Source: CAZSHX01 sp964606895
Lineage (GTDB): Bacteria > Bacteroidota > Ignavibacteria > Kapaibacteriales > UBA2268
Length of the DNA: 44,498 bases
NCBI GenBank assembly: GCA_964606895.1
Contig: CAZSHX010000038.1
Span: forward strand, 1-44,498
Direction: 5' to 3'
Shown: piece by piece, positions 33,139 through 42,378 of the stretch
Layout of the letters: each line of letters starts with the position of its first letter
Numbering within the stretch: position 1 is the stretch's first letter
Notes under the pieces: model-generated
The model's input: only the letters and a program-made list of their open reading frames with translations
What the model was told of the DNA's origin: nothing
Databases searched by the model: none
Made by a program: the position numbers and the translations under genes

Positions 33139-33921
33139 CTATTTAATAATTAAGCCGAACAAAGCATCAATAACAAGAATTGCCGAAGCTGAAATCGTAT
33201 AGGCACGAACTGTACTGTTTCCCACTCCTTCTGCCCCGCCGGTAGTGTTAAAGCCGACATGACAGCCGATTAAAGCCGTAACTCCTCCAAATAGTATAGA
33301 TTTTACCATTCCGGTCATTACTTCTCCAATGACAAAAAATCTTTGGACTGAATCGAAAAACAGGAAAGAAGAAAAATCGAATTTTACGGCTGTTATAATA
33401 TAGCCTCCAAGCAAAGCTACAACATTTGAAAAAACTGCAAGCAAAGGCATCATAACTAATGCGGCTAAAACCCGCGGCATACCAAGAAAGCGGTTTTTAT
33501 CTATTGCCAGCATTTCCAGTGCATCAACCTGCTCGGAAACGTTCATCGTTCCAATTTCAGCGGCAATGGCTCCTCCGACTCTACCGGCAATAACAAGTGC
33601 TGTCAGAACAGGAGTAAGCTCGGTAAAAACTGCGGTTGCAATTGAAGAACCGATAAATGGTTTTGCTAAATTTATCAAATTAAATTTTGTAAACAAATCG
33701 GTAGCCTGAAGTCCTGCAATGGCACCCGTAAACGAGCCGATTAAAATCACAAGAGGAAGCGAGTCCGCACCTATGATTGCCATTTGCTGAAGAACAAGTC
33801 TTCTATCTTTGAATACTCTGGGAAAGTACTTAAGAACATTAAGGAGAAGTATAGAAATTTCGCCAAATTCGGCAAAGAAATTCAATACACTTCTACCAAG
33901 TTTTGCTATTAAAGTTAACAT
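33139..33921 (-). CDS. MlaE-family lipid ABC transporter permease
   Basis: 260 residues with five to six membrane segments. Conserved MlaE blocks are 'SLPLVILIGSFTGAIAGLQA', 'ELTPVLTALVIAGRVGGAIA' with 'AEIGTMNVSEQVDALEMLA', and 'ILFGGVTALIGCHVGFNTTG' with 'GAEGVGNSTVRA'. The family is the inner-membrane part of MCE-type transporters that move phospholipids between inner and outer membranes. The ATPase (MlaF) and MCE protein (MlaD) genes are not adjacent in the window, so the partners must be elsewhere. It lies between the M16 gene (72-base gap) and trmB (6-base gap). Confidence 0.92.
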   Translation of the reverse strand: MLTLIAKLGRSVLNFFAEFGEISILLLNVLKYFPRVFKDRRLVLQQMAIIGADSLPLVILIGSFTGAIAGLQATDLFTKFNLINLAKPFIGSSIATAVFTELTPVLTALVIAGRVGGAIAAEIGTMNVSEQVDALEMLAIDKNRFLGMPRVLAALVMMPLLAVFSNVVALLGGYIITAVKFDFSSFLFFDSVQRFFVIGEVMTGMVKSILFGGVTALIGCHVGFNTTGGAEGVGNSTVRAYTISASAILVIDALFGLIIK

Positions 33922-33993
33922 ATTTTCTCAAATAATTCTTAAAAAAATCAAAATTACGATTAATCAACTGCTTTTCAAAAAAATAATATTTTC

Positions 33994-35268
33994 TTAACCA
34001 ACCGCAACAGTTATCAATTCATCAGTTTTGAAGTATTTCTGCTGAATTTCGAAAAGAGCAGATGTATCAGCATTTTTCACAACATCAAAAAAATTATAAT
34101 AATAATCGGGAGTTAGTTCATTGGTCAAAATTGCTTCCAGCATCATCGCGTGCTGATTTGTTGTTTCGTTCATTCTTGCAAATGTGCCGAGCATATATTG
34201 CTTTGCACGGTTAAGCTCATCTTCTGAAACTTTCTGGGTTGCCATTTTATTGATTTCAATATTTATTTCCGAGATAGCTTTTTTTGATGCTTCTTTTGAA
34301 ACTGAAGTTGCGATAATGAGATGAGATTCATGCTTTCTTGAATCTAAAAATGAACTGACTCCGTAAGTCAATCCTGCTTTTTCACGTAAATTTTCATTAA
34401 GTCTTGAAAGAAAATATCCGCCGAAAACCGTATTTGCAAGTTGGAGCAACGGATAATCGGGATGCTTTGAAGTAATGATTTCAAATCCGATTCTTAGATT
34501 AGTCTGCTGACTTTCGGGTTTTTCTATTTGAATGCTTTTCGGTAATTTTTCTCTGCCATTTGGTTTGATTGTATCAATTTGATTCGAATTCACTGAGCTT
34601 TTAAAATCAAAATCTTTGAAATAAGCAATTATTTCGCTTTTCTTATAGCTTCCTGTTACAATTATAAATTTTGGTGAACTCAAAAGTTCCTGATGGTAAA
34701 AATCAAAACATTCTTCTCTTTCAAGACTCTTCACTGTGTCTAATTTGCCTATTAATGTTGATGCATAAATCTCACTTCCGACCAAATCGGCAAAAGTAGA
34801 TTGAGCCAAATAGCTCAAATCGGCTTCTTCCTGTTGAATAATTGAAATCTGACGGCTTTTGAACCGTTCGAACTCTTCTTCTGCAAAAATTGAATTGAAG
34901 TAACAATCTTTATAAACTTTTAGTCCTTTATTGCAGAATTTTTCAAGAATATTAAGATTAAAAACACACTCATCCCAATTGACTGAAGAATGAAGCGAAG
35001 CACCAAGCGAGTCGGAAAATTCGGCAATTTGCATGCTTTTTCTTTGTTTTGTGCCCTTAGTCAGCATATTCATGATTGCAAAGTTCAGCCCTTCTTTCCT
35101 GTGGCGGAAATTTGTAAGAGCATTTACAATCCGAATATTCATAAGTGTGAGGCTTTTATCCGGGATAAAATAGATATCTATATCATCCGAAATCCTTTCC
35201 TGCTCGAAAGAAGGAAATTTGAATGATGGCAAAACATTCGAAAATGGCGGTTTGGTTCTATCTATCAT
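33994..35268 (-). CDS. M16B peptidase-like subunit lacking the zinc motif
   Basis: 424 residues with two M16 half-domains and no signal peptide. The position of the inverted zinc-binding H-x-x-E-H is 'GLNFAIMNMLTKGT' (residues 60-73), so all three ligands are replaced. The C-terminal domain keeps the substrate-binding Arg/Tyr pair (R295 and Y302 in REKAGLTYGVSSF). In heterodimeric M16B peptidases one subunit has the zinc site and the other has this R/Y pair, and this matches the second type. The zinc-bearing partner is not visible in the window. It starts 1 base after the NUDIX gene stop codon, so the two are translationally coupled. Confidence 0.87.
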   Translation of the reverse strand: MIDRTKPPFSNVLPSFKFPSFEQERISDDIDIYFIPDKSLTLMNIRIVNALTNFRHRKEGLNFAIMNMLTKGTKQRKSMQIAEFSDSLGASLHSSVNWDECVFNLNILEKFCNKGLKVYKDCYFNSIFAEEEFERFKSRQISIIQQEEADLSYLAQSTFADLVGSEIYASTLIGKLDTVKSLEREECFDFYHQELLSSPKFIIVTGSYKKSEIIAYFKDFDFKSSVNSNQIDTIKPNGREKLPKSIQIEKPESQQTNLRIGFEIITSKHPDYPLLQLANTVFGGYFLSRLNENLREKAGLTYGVSSFLDSRKHESHLIIATSVSKEASKKAISEINIEINKMATQKVSEDELNRAKQYMLGTFARMNETTNQHAMMLEAILTNELTPDYYYNFFDVVKNADTSALFEIQQKYFKTDELITVAVG

Positions 35269-35269
35269 T

Positions 35270-35920
35270 TTATATGCTAATTTCTTTAATTAATTCAATA
35301 AATTCACTTAAAATAATTGCAGTTGCACCCCAAAGATGGGATGATTTTCCAACATTCCAAAACGGAACTTCAACCTGCCAGCCGCTAATGTCCCAGATTT
35401 CTCTGGTAACATTTTTTTCATCTAATAAAAATTCAACAGGAACATAAAAAACTTCCTCAACTTCCGAAAGATTTACTTCTACAGCAGGTTTGCCATAGAT
35501 AATGGCTATATAAGGGTATATAACTGAATTTGAAGGAGGAACAAAAATTTCAGACAAAGAGCCAAGAACTCTATATTTATCGGAAGGAATTCCAACTTCT
35601 TCGTATGTTTCTCTGATTGCAGTTTCTTCAAATGATTCTGAAGACTCGTGCCTTCCGCCCGGGAAACTGATTTGTCCTTTATGAGATTTTAATTTGTCAC
35701 TTCGCAAAGTTAGTAGGATATGGAGATTTTCATCAAAATAAGTCATAAGCAAAAGAACAGAACTTGCTTTTGCATCAGCTGTCGGCTGGAAAGTTCTGAA
35801 TTCCTTTTCGCCAAGAAATGGAGCCATTTTTCTATGAGCAGATAAACCGGGCTTTGGTTCGGTTAGTCTGATTGAAAGATTTTCAAGGAATTTATCTAAT
35901 TCAGTTTCGGTTAATTTCAT
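35270..35920 (-). CDS. NUDIX hydrolase, NudL/CoA-pyrophosphatase-like
   Basis: 216 residues from ATG 35920 (a GTG lies one codon upstream). The NUDIX box G-x5-E-x7-REUxEExGU is complete: it starts at G89 of GRHESSESFEETAI and continues RETYEEVGI. It is preceded by 'ILLTLRSDKLKSHKGQISFP', the UPF0035 signature of the YeaB/NudL group, which hydrolyses coenzyme A and its derivatives. Mg2+-dependent pyrophosphate cleavage in the cytoplasm is expected. It is the first gene of a minus-strand string with M16, MlaE and TrmB, and its promoter should lie in the 136 bases shared with the divergent MGMT-like gene. Confidence 0.9.
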   Translation of the reverse strand: MKLTETELDKFLENLSIRLTEPKPGLSAHRKMAPFLGEKEFRTFQPTADAKASSVLLLMTYFDENLHILLTLRSDKLKSHKGQISFPGGRHESSESFEETAIRETYEEVGIPSDKYRVLGSLSEIFVPPSNSVIYPYIAIIYGKPAVEVNLSEVEEVFYVPVEFLLDEKNVTREIWDISGWQVEVPFWNVGKSSHLWGATAIILSEFIELIKEISI

Positions 35921-36056
35921 CACTATATTAAAGAGACATCAATAATTCAAATTACAAAAATACTAAATAAATAGATTTTTTTAGTCTAATTGATTGAACT
36001 ATTATTATTATCTTTAAGGTTGTAATTTAACAAATTAGAAATATTTCTTTTGAATA

Positions 36057-36383
36057 ATGGCTGATAGCAAAGATTTTTTTGAAAAAGTTTATAGAATCGT
36101 AAAGCAGATACCAAAAGGCAAGGTGACAACATATGGCAGTATTGCCAAAGCAATCGGACTCAGGTCTTCAGCCAGAATGGTCGGCTGGGCTTTGAACTCT
36201 GCGGCTTACCGAATTGATTTGCCTTGCCATCGAGTTGTGAACAGAAATGGCGAGCTAACCGGAAAGAATCATTTTGGAACTCCTTTACTCATGCGTGAAA
36301 TGCTCGAATCTGAAGGAATCACCTTTATGAATGATTCAATAAATATGAAGATTCATTTCTGGGATTGCAGTGAAGATGCTTAA
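36057..36383 (+). CDS. MGMT/Ogt-family protein (small, alkyltransferase-like)
   Basis: 108 residues, equal to the C-terminal DNA-binding domain of O6-methylguanine-DNA methyltransferase only. It has the winged-helix 'IPKGKVTTYGSIAKAIG', the 'SARMVGWALNSA' recognition helix with the Arg finger, and the active-site motif PCHRVV with Cys57. Unlike the classic alkyltransferase-like proteins, which have Trp there (PWHR), the reactive Cys is kept. It may therefore still accept alkyl groups or act as a damage sensor. The N-terminal RNase-H-like domain of full Ogt proteins is absent. It is a lone gene, divergent from the NUDIX gene. Confidence 0.88.
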   Translation: MADSKDFFEKVYRIVKQIPKGKVTTYGSIAKAIGLRSSARMVGWALNSAAYRIDLPCHRVVNRNGELTGKNHFGTPLLMREMLESEGITFMNDSINMKIHFWDCSEDA

Positions 36384-36590
36384 ACTCAATTTTTTTTCAA
36401 ATCTATATCCGATAAATTGATGTAAGTAATTCAAATATCAAACTGAATACAAAAAAAATGCCAATGGATTAATTTGTTATTGTATTTTTAGTTCTTTGTT
36501 ATCTATCAGAATTTTAAGATATTTGCTATTTGAAAGAAGATTGTTTTTGAAAAACAGAAAAATTATTAATGTATATATTGGAGAGATGAT

Positions 36591-37784
36591 TTGGCAGATT
36601 TATTTGAAAAATGCTATAGCTTTACAAGAGCTGACGAAGTAAAAGCTCGTGGTTTATATCCTTATTTCCGTCCTATTCAGGAAAACGAAGGACCTGTTGT
36701 TCAAATCGAAGGCAGAAAAATGATAATGGCCGGTTCGAACAACTATCTTGGATTAACGGCACACCCAAGAGTAAAAAAAGCCGCAACAGACGCATTGAAC
36801 CTTTATGGTTCCGGATGTTCCGGTTCAAGGTATCTAACCGGTACTATTGAGCTACATATTGAATTAGAAGAAAGATTAGCAAAATTTTTAGGATTCGAAG
36901 CTGTTCTTTTGTTTAGTACAGGTTTCCAAACTGCTTTGGGAACAATTTCTACTCTTGCCCAAAAAGGAGATTACATTGTTTCTGACCGCGAAAATCATGC
37001 ATGTATAGTAAACGGTGCTGTTATGGCAAGAGGCGGATTTGCTGAATTTGTCAGATATCGTCATAACGACATGGAAGATCTTGAAAAAGTACTATCTATG
37101 ATTCCTGAAAATGCAGCAAAATTCATAGTAACTGATGGCGTTTTTTCAGTTACCGGAGAAATTGTCAATTTGCCCGACATGCTTACAGTTGCCAAGAAAT
37201 ACGGTGCAAGAGTGATGGTTGATGATGCTCATTCAGTTGGTGTCATTGGTGTTGGTGGGCGAGGTACTCCGAGTCATTATGGGAAAACAGCAGAAACCGA
37301 CATGGTCATGGGCACTTTTTCTAAGACTTTTGCTTCTTTAGGCGGCTTTGTTGCCGGACCCGAAAGAGTTATAAACTACCTGAAACACCATTCTCCTGCA
37401 ATTATTTTCAGTGCAAGCCCAACCCCGCCTTCATGTGCGGCGGCTTTAGCGGCACTCAGCATTCTTGAGGAACAGCCTGAACTTGTTGACAAACTGATTA
37501 AAAATTCCGATAAAATGAGAAAAGGTTTCCGCGAACTTGGATTTAATATTATAGAAAGCCAAACAGCTATCGTTCCGGTTATCATCGGTGATGTCGAAAA
37601 ATCATTTTTAATCTGGAGAAAACTCTATGATGAGGGTGTTTTTGTTAATGCATTCATTCCACCCGGGGTTCCACCCAATATGAGCATGATGCGTACTAGC
37701 TTTATGGCATCTCACGAGGATGAACACCTCGAAAAAATACTCGAAATTTTTGGTAAAGTTGGAAGAGAATTGGGCTTAATTTAA
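36591..37784 (+). CDS. Alpha-oxoamine synthase, probably serine palmitoyltransferase
   Basis: 397 residues. The start is a TTG at 36591 preceded by TTGGAGAG at the right distance; no better ATG is in frame. Fold-type-I PLP enzyme landmarks are 'NNYLGLTAHPRVKKAA' (50-65), 'GSGCSGSRYLTGTIELHIELE' (73-93), DDAHSVGVIG at 211-220 with the PLP Asp, and Schiff-base Lys245 in TFSKTFASLGGF. The 'PPGVPPNMSMMRTSFMASH' C-terminus matches Bacteroidota serine palmitoyltransferase-like proteins. That enzyme condenses serine with palmitoyl-CoA in the first step of sphingolipid synthesis. 2-Amino-3-ketobutyrate CoA ligase and KAPA synthase are the alternatives. It is a single gene ending at a terminator. Confidence 0.85.
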   Translation: MADLFEKCYSFTRADEVKARGLYPYFRPIQENEGPVVQIEGRKMIMAGSNNYLGLTAHPRVKKAATDALNLYGSGCSGSRYLTGTIELHIELEERLAKFLGFEAVLLFSTGFQTALGTISTLAQKGDYIVSDRENHACIVNGAVMARGGFAEFVRYRHNDMEDLEKVLSMIPENAAKFIVTDGVFSVTGEIVNLPDMLTVAKKYGARVMVDDAHSVGVIGVGGRGTPSHYGKTAETDMVMGTFSKTFASLGGFVAGPERVINYLKHHSPAIIFSASPTPPSCAAALAALSILEEQPELVDKLIKNSDKMRKGFRELGFNIIESQTAIVPVIIGDVEKSFLIWRKLYDEGVFVNAFIPPGVPPNMSMMRTSFMASHEDEHLEKILEIFGKVGRELGLI

Positions 37785-37847
37785 ATTATTTTCATTTTTT
37801 TTAACTTTTTTCATTTTTTTTTGTAACAAAATCGCTTTTTAATTGTT

Positions 37848-37880
37848 ATTCCTTTTGATGGTTGTCAAAAGGAATTTTTT
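37848..37880 (+). terminator. Rho-independent terminator
   Basis: An 11-bp perfect stem, ATTCCTTTTGA at 37848-37858 with TCAAAAGGAAT at 37865-37875, six-base loop, followed by a T run. It lies 64 bases after the alpha-oxoamine synthase stop codon. Confidence 0.87.
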
Positions 37881-38014
37881 TTATTTAAAAAAATGCTTGT
37901 TCACAATTATTCTTTGATTTTTTGATTTTTTTTTTATATATTTTAGAGTTTGGAAATAACAAATTGATAATAGTTAATTTATATATATTTTTTTACTAAT
38001 TTTTAGGAGACCTC

Positions 38015-41000
38015 ATGAAAAAATATTTGTCTCTTTTCGCTTTGATTTTTCTGGCTGTTGCCTTGCTTATGCCAAAGCAAACATACGCCGGGGATAAAGT
38101 TGATATCGAACAGATAAAGAAGGGTTTGCCCGCAATGCTCGGTGCAAATAACGTCGGTAAGGAATTCTGGTTCAGTATTCCTCCATGTTTCGAAGATGAA
38201 AGCGGTGGATTTGCCAATTTTATCAAAATTTTCATAACAGCACCTACAAAAACTCTTGTAACCGTTGAAGTACCAGGCAAAGGATACTTCAAAGCAAGAA
38301 ATACTATCCCCAATGATGTTATTGAATACAATATAACTCCTGTTCAAGGTCAGCCCTACACAAAAACCGGAACTGATGAGAATGTGCGTGAAGCCGTTTT
38401 CCCAGGTACAGGTATTCACATTTATGCCGATGATCCATTGGTTGTTTATTGTGTTGTTCGATATCGTGCAACAAGTGACGGTTGGCTTGTAATACCGGTA
38501 TCGTCTCTGGGTAGAGAATATATCCTTGCCGGTCACCCTGTTGATGCTATGTTCAGAGCAGGCTGGAACTATAAACTTCCTTGCGTTGCAACGATTACAG
38601 CACCTTATGATGATACTAAAGTTAGATTTACTCTTGGTGGAACTATCTTTACAAAAACAAAAGGCGGGATGACACCTGGGCAAACAAAAGAATGGACACT
38701 TATGAAAGGCGACGTTCTTGCAATTTCTAATGACTCCGATGAAGGTGATCTTTCCGGTAGTAAAGTTGTTTCTACCAAGCCTGTTGGATGTGTTACAGGC
38801 AATATGTGTAATAATATTCCTACCGGCAATCAATGGTGTGATTATACTGCCGAAATGGATATTCCTACATTCACATGGGGTTTGGATCTTCATGTCGGAA
38901 AAATTCCATACAGAAAGAATGCCTCAATTATCCGAGTTTTCGCAAAAGAACCAAATACAAAAATATTCAGAAATGGTTTGAACATTGGTACTATTGCAAC
39001 TGCAGGCGGGATTGAAGGCAAAGGTTTTCAGGTTATGCGTATGACACAAGATATGAAACCCGGTTCTGTTGTAATTTCAGGAGATAAACCGATAACTGTT
39101 ACTCTCTATAATACTGGTGTTCAGGAAGACGGTTATCCATTGCCAAATAGTGATCCTTTTGTTATGGCAACCACACCTGTTCAACAATACCAAAAAGAAA
39201 TTACCTTCTGTACTCCCGGTATAATGGGTGGTCAGAATTTCAAAGAGAATTATGTCAATTTGGTTTATGAAACAAATTCTTTAGGTATGATGCCCGATGA
39301 TGTAGAATTTGGCGGTCCTGTTCATGGCGGTCAATTTGATTGGGTTAAATGTAATGTAAAATTCGCAGGTATGGATGAATTATTTAAATATGATGTTAAT
39401 GGCAAAAAGTACGCATTAAAAATGATTCAGCTTCCAGCTGACGGCGTTTATAAAATTCGTGCCGCTAAACCTTTTGCCGCTTATTCATTTGGTTATGATT
39501 GGTGCGATTCCTACGGTTTCCCAACAGCCGCAGCACTTGCTGACCTTGAAACACCAGATACAGTGGCTCCGGTGCCAACCTATAAATTGACATGCGATGG
39601 CAATGTTACAGACGGTGTTGTTACTGATATGCCTGAAGACAAAGCAATCCGTTCAAATCTATCAATGATTGTTTTCCAATCTGAATTCAGTTTCAATTAT
39701 ATTTTTAAATATGTTGATTTTATCCCCGGGGACACAAGAACAACTAACTGGACTCTACAGGTTGTTGACCCTTCGCAGGATGCACGAGCTGTCATTTCAT
39801 TTATGGATAGAAGAGGAAATGATTCTACCATAGAAATCAATTATTTGGCAACGAAAATTACTATTCGACCTAATCCTGTTGATTTTGGAAGCTTTAAAAA
39901 AGGCGAAGAAAAAATCATGGATTTCTGGGCTATTAACTATTCCGATCAATCAGACGTAAATATTAAAGATTTGAAATTGCAAACAGGTACTACCGGTTTT
40001 ACTTTATTGCTTCCACCAACTCTACCCGGAATTATTACAAAACTAGATTCTATAAAATTCCAGGTCAAATTTGTAGCTACTGAGGAAGGAACGTTCAAGG
40101 ATTCAATCGGACTTGGCGATGATTGTGTATTCTTCTATAAATCTTATGTTACTGCAAAAGTTGGTAATCCGGTGATTGCGGTTACTGACGTTCTATTCAA
40201 TACTCTATCAGTTGGAAAAAGTGAACAAAAAGAATTCCAGGTGACCAATGAAGGAACTGTTGATTTAGTTATTACCGGTTATACCGGACCAAGTCTTGGA
40301 GTTTATGTGACAGGACTTCCATTTATGGATAAAAATAATCCTTACATTTTAAAACCAAAGGATACTAAGTCATTCACCATTACTTTCACTCCAAACACAA
40401 TTGGGACTTTCCCTGATAAAATTGTGTTTACTAGTGATGCTGGCACTGACCGTAAAAATTATTGTGATATAATGGGTGCGGCTACCACTCCTGGCTTAAA
40501 AGCAAATAATGCTCAGTGGCCTAAACTTAGAATTACTCGCCCGGGCAAACTTACCGGACCTTATGATGACCCTGCTAAACAAGCAATTACACTATCCAAT
40601 GATGGATCTGAAGATGTTAATGTAACTGATTTTACTATTGAAGAAGACATACATGGATACGCGTTCGAATTCGATAGAGCAAAGATTCAAAGTGTTATTA
40701 CAGTTCCCAAACAAGTAGGTACTACTCCCGGTTCTGTTTACATTCCTGTAACATTCCATCCCGATGTTGTCGGTTACCATAAATTGAAGATCAAATATGT
40801 GAATTCCGCAGGTATTGATGTTCATTCAACATTCGAAGGCTGGGGTATATTACCACAAATAGCTACTTATAACTATGACTTTGATACAACAACTATTCAG
40901 GTTATGGCAGAAAAGAAAACCAGAAAAATTGTTTTCAAAAATCTTGATTATAGTGTTGACGGACAATCAGTTGCCGATGTTGCAACAATTACTGACCTTG

Positions 41001-42319
41001 TCATTAGCTCAGCAAATGAAATATCACTTAACGGAACTTCTTACAACCCAAATCCCTGGACATTTAACAAATCTGCAATTACTTTCCCGATAGTTCTTCA
41101 GGTAGGCGATTCAGTTATGTTCAATGCAGATTTTGTTGCACAGGTTCCCGGTCCGATTAATGCATCTGTAAGCTCTGTGAGCGATGCTCAAGCTGAAGTT
41201 ACTTCTAATTGGAAAGGTTATGGAGTTTCTCAGTTAATCCGTACTTCAGGCGGTTCTACTACAACATGTATCGGAAGTCTGTCATTTGTAGATTGCATAA
41301 TTGAAAACTATGGAACTACCGATATTAATGTGACATCACTTGAATTGCAACCATCGCTCGCTTATGTCTATTTTACTAACTCAGCTGATGCTCAAGGCTT
41401 CAAATTGAAAGCACATACGATAGACACTATCAGAATTTCTTATCTTCCAACGAAACCAGGAACTGACAACGTAACATTCGTTGTTAACAGTGATGCTCAG
41501 GGTATGGAAAAGGTAACAGCTCCTATTACTGTAACAGCAGTTGCTTACCAAAGAGATGCAAAACTTCATACAACGATTACTCCTGATGCTAATAAAAACA
41601 GCAGACCTGTTCCCGGTACTGATGCTATTAATGTCAGCGTGACATTTGACGGTCAATCCGATTTAACTATGGCTAAAGTTGATAGTGTTACAATTGATAT
41701 TGCTTATAATAGCGGTATAGTTCAGTATATTAATGGTTCTGCAAGAGTTGGTGCAATGGCTCAGGGTTGGTCCATCGCAAAAACTGATGTCCAACCAAAA
41801 GACGGCAAAATTACTTTCACACTCAAAGGTCCAGGAACTACAAAGTTAAACGGATCAGGTGAAATTCTTTGGCTTTCGTTTGCTACATTCCTTCCAACAT
41901 CAAAAGATTTGACAGATGCAACTCCATTTGTTGTTCATGCTACAAATGCAGAAAGATTTAATAGTTGCCTACTTATTACTTCTGATTCAACAAATATTAG
42001 ATTAGATCAGACTTGTGCTTATGACTTGAGGAGTTTCCTCAGAGTTACCGGCAATAATTATGCACTAAGTGCAATCAATCCTAATCCGGTTGGTTCAAAC
42101 GGTGCTAGTCTGAACTTCTCAGTTGGTTTGGATGGTTACACAAACATTGAAGTGTTCAATATGATGGGTGAAAAAATCAAAACATTATTTGATGGAAACA
42201 CTCAATCTGGTGCTTACACAATTGCACTTCCTGTTGAAGAACTTTCAAACGGAACTTATTGGATCAGAATGCAATCCGGTCAGTTTAGAGACGAAAAACA
42301 ATTGTTCATTACAAAATAA
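38015..42319 (+). CDS. Giant secreted protein: IgGFc-binding-like N-domain, choice-of-anchor-D repeats, T9SS domain
   Basis: 1434 residues. The signal peptide is about 1-25 (…PKQTYAG). Residues about 45-500 resemble the IgGFc-binding N-terminal domain family: 'GKEFWFSIPPCFED', 'VYCVVRYRATSDGWLVIPVS' and 'EYILAGHPVD', with repeated 'GDKPITVTLYNTG'-like strands. From about 610 to 1160 come several choice-of-anchor-D/ASH-like beta domains ('VDFGSFKKGEEKIMDFWAIN', 'VLFNTLSVGKSEQKEFQVTN'). At about 1185-1320 a cohesin-like beta-sandwich is possible ('AINVSVTFDGQSDLTMAKVD'). The last about 85 residues are a T9SS type A domain ('AINPNPVGSNGASLNFSV'). TAGGAGAC before the ATG is a strong ribosome site. 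It is probably a surface adhesin or matrix protein; its ligand is unknown. Confidence 0.85.
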   Translation: MKKYLSLFALIFLAVALLMPKQTYAGDKVDIEQIKKGLPAMLGANNVGKEFWFSIPPCFEDESGGFANFIKIFITAPTKTLVTVEVPGKGYFKARNTIPNDVIEYNITPVQGQPYTKTGTDENVREAVFPGTGIHIYADDPLVVYCVVRYRATSDGWLVIPVSSLGREYILAGHPVDAMFRAGWNYKLPCVATITAPYDDTKVRFTLGGTIFTKTKGGMTPGQTKEWTLMKGDVLAISNDSDEGDLSGSKVVSTKPVGCVTGNMCNNIPTGNQWCDYTAEMDIPTFTWGLDLHVGKIPYRKNASIIRVFAKEPNTKIFRNGLNIGTIATAGGIEGKGFQVMRMTQDMKPGSVVISGDKPITVTLYNTGVQEDGYPLPNSDPFVMATTPVQQYQKEITFCTPGIMGGQNFKENYVNLVYETNSLGMMPDDVEFGGPVHGGQFDWVKCNVKFAGMDELFKYDVNGKKYALKMIQLPADGVYKIRAAKPFAAYSFGYDWCDSYGFPTAAALADLETPDTVAPVPTYKLTCDGNVTDGVVTDMPEDKAIRSNLSMIVFQSEFSFNYIFKYVDFIPGDTRTTNWTLQVVDPSQDARAVISFMDRRGNDSTIEINYLATKITIRPNPVDFGSFKKGEEKIMDFWAINYSDQSDVNIKDLKLQTGTTGFTLLLPPTLPGIITKLDSIKFQVKFVATEEGTFKDSIGLGDDCVFFYKSYVTAKVGNPVIAVTDVLFNTLSVGKSEQKEFQVTNEGTVDLVITGYTGPSLGVYVTGLPFMDKNNPYILKPKDTKSFTITFTPNTIGTFPDKIVFTSDAGTDRKNYCDIMGAATTPGLKANNAQWPKLRITRPGKLTGPYDDPAKQAITLSNDGSEDVNVTDFTIEEDIHGYAFEFDRAKIQSVITVPKQVGTTPGSVYIPVTFHPDVVGYHKLKIKYVNSAGIDVHSTFEGWGILPQIATYNYDFDTTTIQVMAEKKTRKIVFKNLDYSVDGQSVADVATITDLVISSANEISLNGTSYNPNPWTFNKSAITFPIVLQVGDSVMFNADFVAQVPGPINASVSSVSDAQAEVTSNWKGYGVSQLIRTSGGSTTTCIGSLSFVDCIIENYGTTDINVTSLELQPSLAYVYFTNSADAQGFKLKAHTIDTIRISYLPTKPGTDNVTFVVNSDAQGMEKVTAPITVTAVAYQRDAKLHTTITPDANKNSRPVPGTDAINVSVTFDGQSDLTMAKVDSVTIDIAYNSGIVQYINGSARVGAMAQGWSIAKTDVQPKDGKITFTLKGPGTTKLNGSGEILWLSFATFLPTSKDLTDATPFVVHATNAERFNSCLLITSDSTNIRLDQTCAYDLRSFLRVTGNNYALSAINPNPVGSNGASLNFSVGLDGYTNIEVFNMMGEKIKTLFDGNTQSGAYTIALPVEELSNGTYWIRMQSGQFRDEKQLFITK

Positions 42320-42343
42320 TCTGAACAATTAGTAAAACCAAAG

Positions 42344-42378
42344 GGGCTGGCTCAACAAATGAGCCAGCCCTTTTTTTT
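42344..42378 (+). terminator. Strong rho-independent terminator
   Basis: A 10-bp GC-rich stem, GGGCTGGCTC at 42344-42353 pairing with GAGCCAGCCC at 42361-42370, 7-base loop AACAAAT, followed by eight T. It ends transcription of the 1434-residue protein gene. Confidence 0.95.

Noticed and set aside
38003..38893. Long open frame on the minus strand (296 codons)
   Set aside because: It lies antisense within the secreted-protein gene at 38015, has a Cys/Asn-rich composition typical of a reverse-frame shadow, and has no ribosome site.
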